From: Cyanobacteria bacterium T3Sed10_344R1 | Lineage (GTDB): Bacteria; Cyanobacteriota; Cyanobacteriia; Phormidesmidales; Phormidesmidaceae | NCBI GenBank assembly: GCA_003566335.1 | Contig: PXDR01000544.1 | Coordinates: 1-8,585, forward strand | Length of the DNA stretch: 8,585 bases | Reading direction: 5' to 3' | Shown here: piece after piece, positions 6,450 through 8,585 of the stretch | How the letters are laid out: every line of letters starts with the position of its first letter | Numbering within the stretch: position 1 is the first letter of the stretch | Program-made: the position numbers and the translations under genes | Notes under the pieces: generated by a model | What the model was told of the DNA's origin: nothing | What the model saw: the letters and a program-made list of their open reading frames with translations, nothing else | Database searches by the model: none

Positions 6450-6614
6450 TACAGAAACATAAAGAAAATATTCAGGCCAGAGACTTCGGGTCAAAAGTTG
6501 ATGACAATAGGGTTCATAAGTTGAGGTTAAGCAAAATAAAAAACCTCAGAGATAGACAAATTGATATACCGTCGGCGGGGCGCTTCGAGAGTTCGGAGCG
6601 TCCCGTTGTTTTTT
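6450..6614 (+). ncRNA. Candidate small non-coding RNA ending at an intrinsic terminator
   Basis: The interval runs from the start predicted by the 6415-6443 promoter candidate to the end of the T-run. It contains a stem-loop (TGAGGTT 6522-6528 with AACCTCA 6542-6548, A-rich 13-nt loop), about 27 unpaired-looking bases, then the terminator hairpin. There is no credible open reading frame. I do not recognise it as Yfr1, Yfr2, 6S RNA or tmRNA. The 5' end is a guess, and a long 3' untranslated region of yqeG is the main alternative. Confidence 0.35.
6576..6614 (+). terminator. Rho-independent terminator
   Basis: Positions 6576-6587 pair with 6594-6605 to form a 12-bp GC-rich stem (two G-U pairs) with the six-base loop AGAGTT. 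It is followed by TTG and six T residues (6609-6614). The T-run is on the plus-strand 3' side only, so it ends plus-strand transcripts. It is about 250 nt beyond the yqeG stop and about 180 nt before proB, so proB needs its own promoter downstream or regulated read-through. Confidence 0.8.
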
Positions 6615-6734
6615 GTCAGGGTTGGCGAGTGACGATTTTGCGAGGGCTTTTAGGCCGCGAGTGTCAGACTTTAGCCTAGGATCTGGACTTGTAGACATGT
6701 CGCCTGCTTCCCGTGGCGATTCGGTTGGCCGCAG

Positions 6735-6775
6735 TCAGGCTTTGCGTAGCCGATCGTGAGATATTGAAAGCCTGA
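6735..6775 (+). promoter_or_regulatory. 9-bp inverted repeat in the proB leader
   Basis: TCAGGCTTT (6735-6743) and AAAGCCTGA (6767-6775) are exact reverse complements with a 23-nt loop. The right arm ends 20 nt before the proB start codon. As RNA it would form a stable stem near the ribosome entry site; as DNA it could be a widely spaced operator. No T-run follows, so it is not an intrinsic terminator. Confidence 0.4.
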
Positions 6776-6795
6776 ATCTTCTATTCGGTTGACCC

Positions 6796-7938
6796 TTGAG
6801 CCTCGTTTCCCCTGCTGCCCCGCCTGGTCAGACCCTCGTGGTCAAAATCGGTACGTCCAGCCTGACCCGCTCAGAAACCGGGCATCTGGCCCTATCTACC
6901 ATTGCCAGTTTGGTCGAAACCCTCTGTGCCCTACAGCGTCAGGGCCATCGGCTGATTTTGGTGTCTTCTGGGGCGGTGGGGGTGGGCTGCGCCCGCCTAG
7001 GGCTGAGTGAACGGCCTCGCACCATCGCCATGAAGCAGGCAGTGGCGGCGGTGGGTCAAGGTCGGCTGATGCGGGTGTATGACGACCTGTTTACCTCCCT
7101 AGGCCAGCCCATGGCCCAGGTGCTACTCACCCGCAGCGACTTGGTGCAGCGATCGCGCTATGTCAACAGCTACCGCACCTTTCGCCAGCTGTTGCAGCTC
7201 GGGGTGATCCCCATCGTGAACGAAAACGACACGGTGGCGGTGGATGAACTCAAGTTTGGCGATAACGATACCCTGTCAGCCCTGGTGGCCAGCTTAGTGG
7301 GGGCGGACTGGCTGTTTTTGCTGACGGATGTGGATCGGCTCTATTCGGCTGACCCGCGCCAAGACCCGGATGCCCAACCGATTGATTTGGTTAATCGGTT
7401 GGCTGACCTCAGCGATCTCAACATTGATGTGGGCGATCGCGGCTCCAATTGGGGCACAGGGGGCATGGTCACCAAGCTAGAGGCGGCCCGGATTGCCACC
7501 ACTGCCGGGGTGCGGATGGCGATTACGGACGGGGGACATCCTGACAATATTCAGCGCATTTTGGCGGGGGAGCCTTTGGGCACGCAGTTTGCTCCCCAGC
7601 CTCGACCGTCCAACGCCCGCAAGCGCTGGATTGCCCACAGTTTGATTCCAGCTGGACGACTGTATCTCGATCCTGGGGCGGTGACCGCGATTTGCCAGAA
7701 GGGCCGGTCTTTACTGGCTGCCGGGATCACGGAGATTGAGGGGGAGTTTCAGCGGCAAGATGCGGTGCAGTTGTGCGATCGCAGCGGTCAAGAAGTGGCC
7801 CGAGGGTTAGTGAACTACGACGCAGCGGAACTGCAAAAGATCCAGGGCCATCGCTCTGAAGAAATTCGGGCGCTGCTAGGCTATGACGGCGTGGACACGG
7901 TGGTTCACCGGGACAACCTGGTGCTAACCGAGGGCTAA
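6796..7938 (+). CDS. proB: Glutamate 5-kinase (first step of proline synthesis)
   Basis: The 380-residue product phosphorylates L-glutamate with ATP to give glutamyl 5-phosphate in the cytosol. The amino-acid kinase domain (about 13-265) shows VVKIGTSSLT (15-24), LVSSGAVGVGCARLGL (55-70), VNENDTVA (141-148), FGDNDTLSALVASLVGADWLFLLTDVDRLYSADPR (154-188) and GTGGMVTKLEAARIA (220-234). A PUA domain fills the C-terminus (about 275-378; RKRWIAHSLIPAGRLYLDPGA to HRDNLVL). Length and order are those of full ProB. Start: an in-frame TGA at 6790-6792 blocks any earlier start, so translation begins at TTG 6796 or at GTG 6838, which would leave only MVKIGTSS before the nucleotide-binding motif. TTG 6796 is preferred, with only a poor ribosome binding site. 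Feedback inhibition by proline is usual for the family. pdxJ starts 77 bp later. Confidence 0.96.
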   Translation: MSLVSPAAPPGQTLVVKIGTSSLTRSETGHLALSTIASLVETLCALQRQGHRLILVSSGAVGVGCARLGLSERPRTIAMKQAVAAVGQGRLMRVYDDLFTSLGQPMAQVLLTRSDLVQRSRYVNSYRTFRQLLQLGVIPIVNENDTVAVDELKFGDNDTLSALVASLVGADWLFLLTDVDRLYSADPRQDPDAQPIDLVNRLADLSDLNIDVGDRGSNWGTGGMVTKLEAARIATTAGVRMAITDGGHPDNIQRILAGEPLGTQFAPQPRPSNARKRWIAHSLIPAGRLYLDPGAVTAICQKGRSLLAAGITEIEGEFQRQDAVQLCDRSGQEVARGLVNYDAAELQKIQGHRSEEIRALLGYDGVDTVVHRDNLVLTEG

Positions 7939-8000
7939 AATTGAGTTAGGGCTTGGTCTTGCGCGTAATCCCGGCTTGATCAGTCCTGGTTTGACTTGTT

Positions 8001-8005
8001 AGGAG
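8001..8005 (+). promoter_or_regulatory. Ribosome binding site supporting the TTG start of pdxJ
   Basis: AGGAG at 8001-8005 lies ten bases before TTG 8016. An in-frame TGA at 7992-7994 rules out earlier starts other than a CTG at 8010, so the TTG start is well supported. Confidence 0.65.
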
Positions 8006-8015
8006 ACTTCTGACC

Positions 8016-8585
8016 TTGCCCAGTCTTGGCGTTAACATCGACCACATTGCCACGGTGCGACAGGCCCGCCGCACCGTGGAGCCCGACCCAGTCGCGGCTG
8101 CCGTTTTGGCAGAACTCGGGGGGGCCGACGGCATCACGGCCCACCTGCGGGAAGACCGGCGGCATATTCAAGATCGGGATGTGCGCCTATTGCGCCAGAC
8201 CGTGCGCACCCATCTCAATTTAGAAATGGCGGCCACGGACGAAATGGTTGCGATCGCACTCGACCTCAAGCCCGACTACGTCACTCTCGTGCCCGAGAAA
8301 CGGGAAGAAGTGACCACCGAAGGGGGGCTAGACGTGGCTGGTCAAGTCGATCGCCTGGGCAAAGTCGTGGCGACGCTACAGTCTGCTGGCATCCCGGTCA
8401 GTCTCTTCATTGACGCTGAATCGCCCCAAATAGCCGCTGCTGCCACCACCACCGCCAAATTTATTGAGCTGCACACCGGCCAATACGCCGAAGCCCCAGA
8501 CGAAGCCAGCCGCGAGTTGCAGTTGACCCAGTTGAGATCCGGCTGCGACCAGGCATTAGCCGCCGGACTGCGGGTGAATGCGGGC
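8016..8585 (+). CDS. pdxJ: Pyridoxine 5'-phosphate synthase, N-terminal 190 residues (runs off the right edge)
   Basis: The frame is open from TTG 8016 to the window end, giving 190 of the usual roughly 240 residues. PdxJ condenses 1-deoxy-D-xylulose 5-phosphate with 3-amino-2-oxopropyl phosphate to make pyridoxine 5'-phosphate, the ring-closing step of DXP-dependent vitamin B6 synthesis. It is a cytosolic TIM-barrel enzyme. Visible motifs are LGVNIDHIATVRQARR (4-19), GITAHLREDRRHI (39-51), LNLEMA (67-72), VTLVPEKREE (89-98), GGLDV (103-107), SLFIDAE (129-135) and FIELHTGQYAEA (149-160). The window ends at GLRVNAG, just before the expected His-Gly-Leu segment. The His and Glu residues expected at the active site (His43, Glu70, His50 region) are present. 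It follows proB in the same direction, 77 bp apart, with its own good ribosome binding site. Confidence 0.96.
   Translation, partial: MPSLGVNIDHIATVRQARRTVEPDPVAAAVLAELGGADGITAHLREDRRHIQDRDVRLLRQTVRTHLNLEMAATDEMVAIALDLKPDYVTLVPEKREEVTTEGGLDVAGQVDRLGKVVATLQSAGIPVSLFIDAESPQIAAAATTTAKFIELHTGQYAEAPDEASRELQLTQLRSGCDQALAAGLRVNAG

Larger units (their letters stand above)
6323..6795 (+). other. Long spacer between yqeG and proB
   Basis: This 473-bp stretch has no protein gene I can support. From left to right it contains a C-rich patch (6340-6390), a promoter-like pair with a 6-bp inverted repeat (6415-6443), an AT-rich segment (6436-6570) with a 7-bp stem-loop (6522-6548), a strong intrinsic terminator (6576-6614), a GACATGTC palindrome (6694-6701) and a 9-bp inverted repeat (6735-6775) just before proB. 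Open frames here are very short (16-20 codons) and lack ribosome binding sites. Confidence 0.6.
309..8257. repeat. Ten dispersed HIP1 octamers (GCGATCGC)
   Basis: Copies of the cyanobacterial highly iterated palindrome start at 309, 1767, 2612, 3477, 4463, 4879, 7149, 7433, 7775 and 8250. All are inside coding sequence. Two sit in longer perfect 14-bp palindromes: GGTGCGATCGCACC (3474-3487, ruvX) and GTTGCGATCGCAAC (4460-4473 region, DUF3727 gene). The density, about one per 860 bp, is far above chance for an octamer and is a signature of many cyanobacterial chromosomes. Confidence 0.9.

Noticed and set aside
6450..6614. Known cyanobacterial RNAs (Yfr1, Yfr2, 6S RNA, glutamine-type riboswitch) as the identity of the spacer RNA
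   Set aside because: The ACTCCTCACAC core of Yfr1, the conserved Yfr2 loop sequence and the riboswitch core motifs I know are not present. The region remains unassigned.
1..8585. A mobile element, CRISPR array, toxin-antitoxin or defence system
   Set aside because: No transposase, integrase, Cas, nuclease-switch or small paired genes were found. The only tandem repeat is the short 15-bp array, which has no unique spacers. All complete genes look like normal chromosomal genes.

Overview
The window looks like chromosomal DNA from a GC-rich cyanobacterium, probably a filamentous Leptolyngbya/Nodosilinea-type lineage, although the genus is a guess. Three things point this way. There are ten copies of the cyanobacterial HIP1 octamer GCGATCGC. 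The gene set includes cruF (myxoxanthophyll-type carotenoids), a DUF3727 protein and a YqeG-type HAD phosphatase. Non-ATG starts are also common. I see no mobile element, CRISPR array, tRNA, rRNA or defence system.

Layout. Positions 1-540 hold the 5' two thirds of cruF on the minus strand, running off the left edge. A 386-bp divergent spacer (541-926) follows, with a degenerate 15-bp tandem repeat, a sigma70-like promoter candidate and a perfect hairpin. All later genes are on the plus strand: a membrane-anchored CofE-like protein (927-2102), a double-domain GNAT acetyltransferase (2177-3403), ruvX (3416-3907), an acidic DUF3727/DUF1292-like protein (3894-4505, overlapping ruvX by 14 nt), mltG (4561-5634), a YqeG/GEP4-type phosphatase (5780-6322), a 473-bp spacer, proB (6796-7938) and the first 190 codons of pdxJ (8016 to the right edge).

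How the genes relate. GNAT, ruvX, DUF3727 and mltG are tightly packed and probably share a transcript. The order ruvX, DUF1292-like, mltG recalls the Bacillus order yrrK-yrzB-yrrL, which would make this an old neighbourhood joining nucleic-acid housekeeping (RuvX), an uncharacterised acidic protein and termination of peptidoglycan glycan strands (MltG). YqeG (phosphatidylglycerol synthesis), ProB (proline) and PdxJ (vitamin B6) are ordinary housekeeping genes.

The parts least explained by known genes are non-coding. In the yqeG-proB spacer a strong Rho-independent terminator lies about 250 nt after the nearest stop codon, preceded by another stem-loop and a promoter-like sequence, which suggests a small RNA. 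A 9-bp inverted repeat also sits directly before proB. On the protein side, the CofE-like protein and the tandem DUF1292-like protein have no established function.
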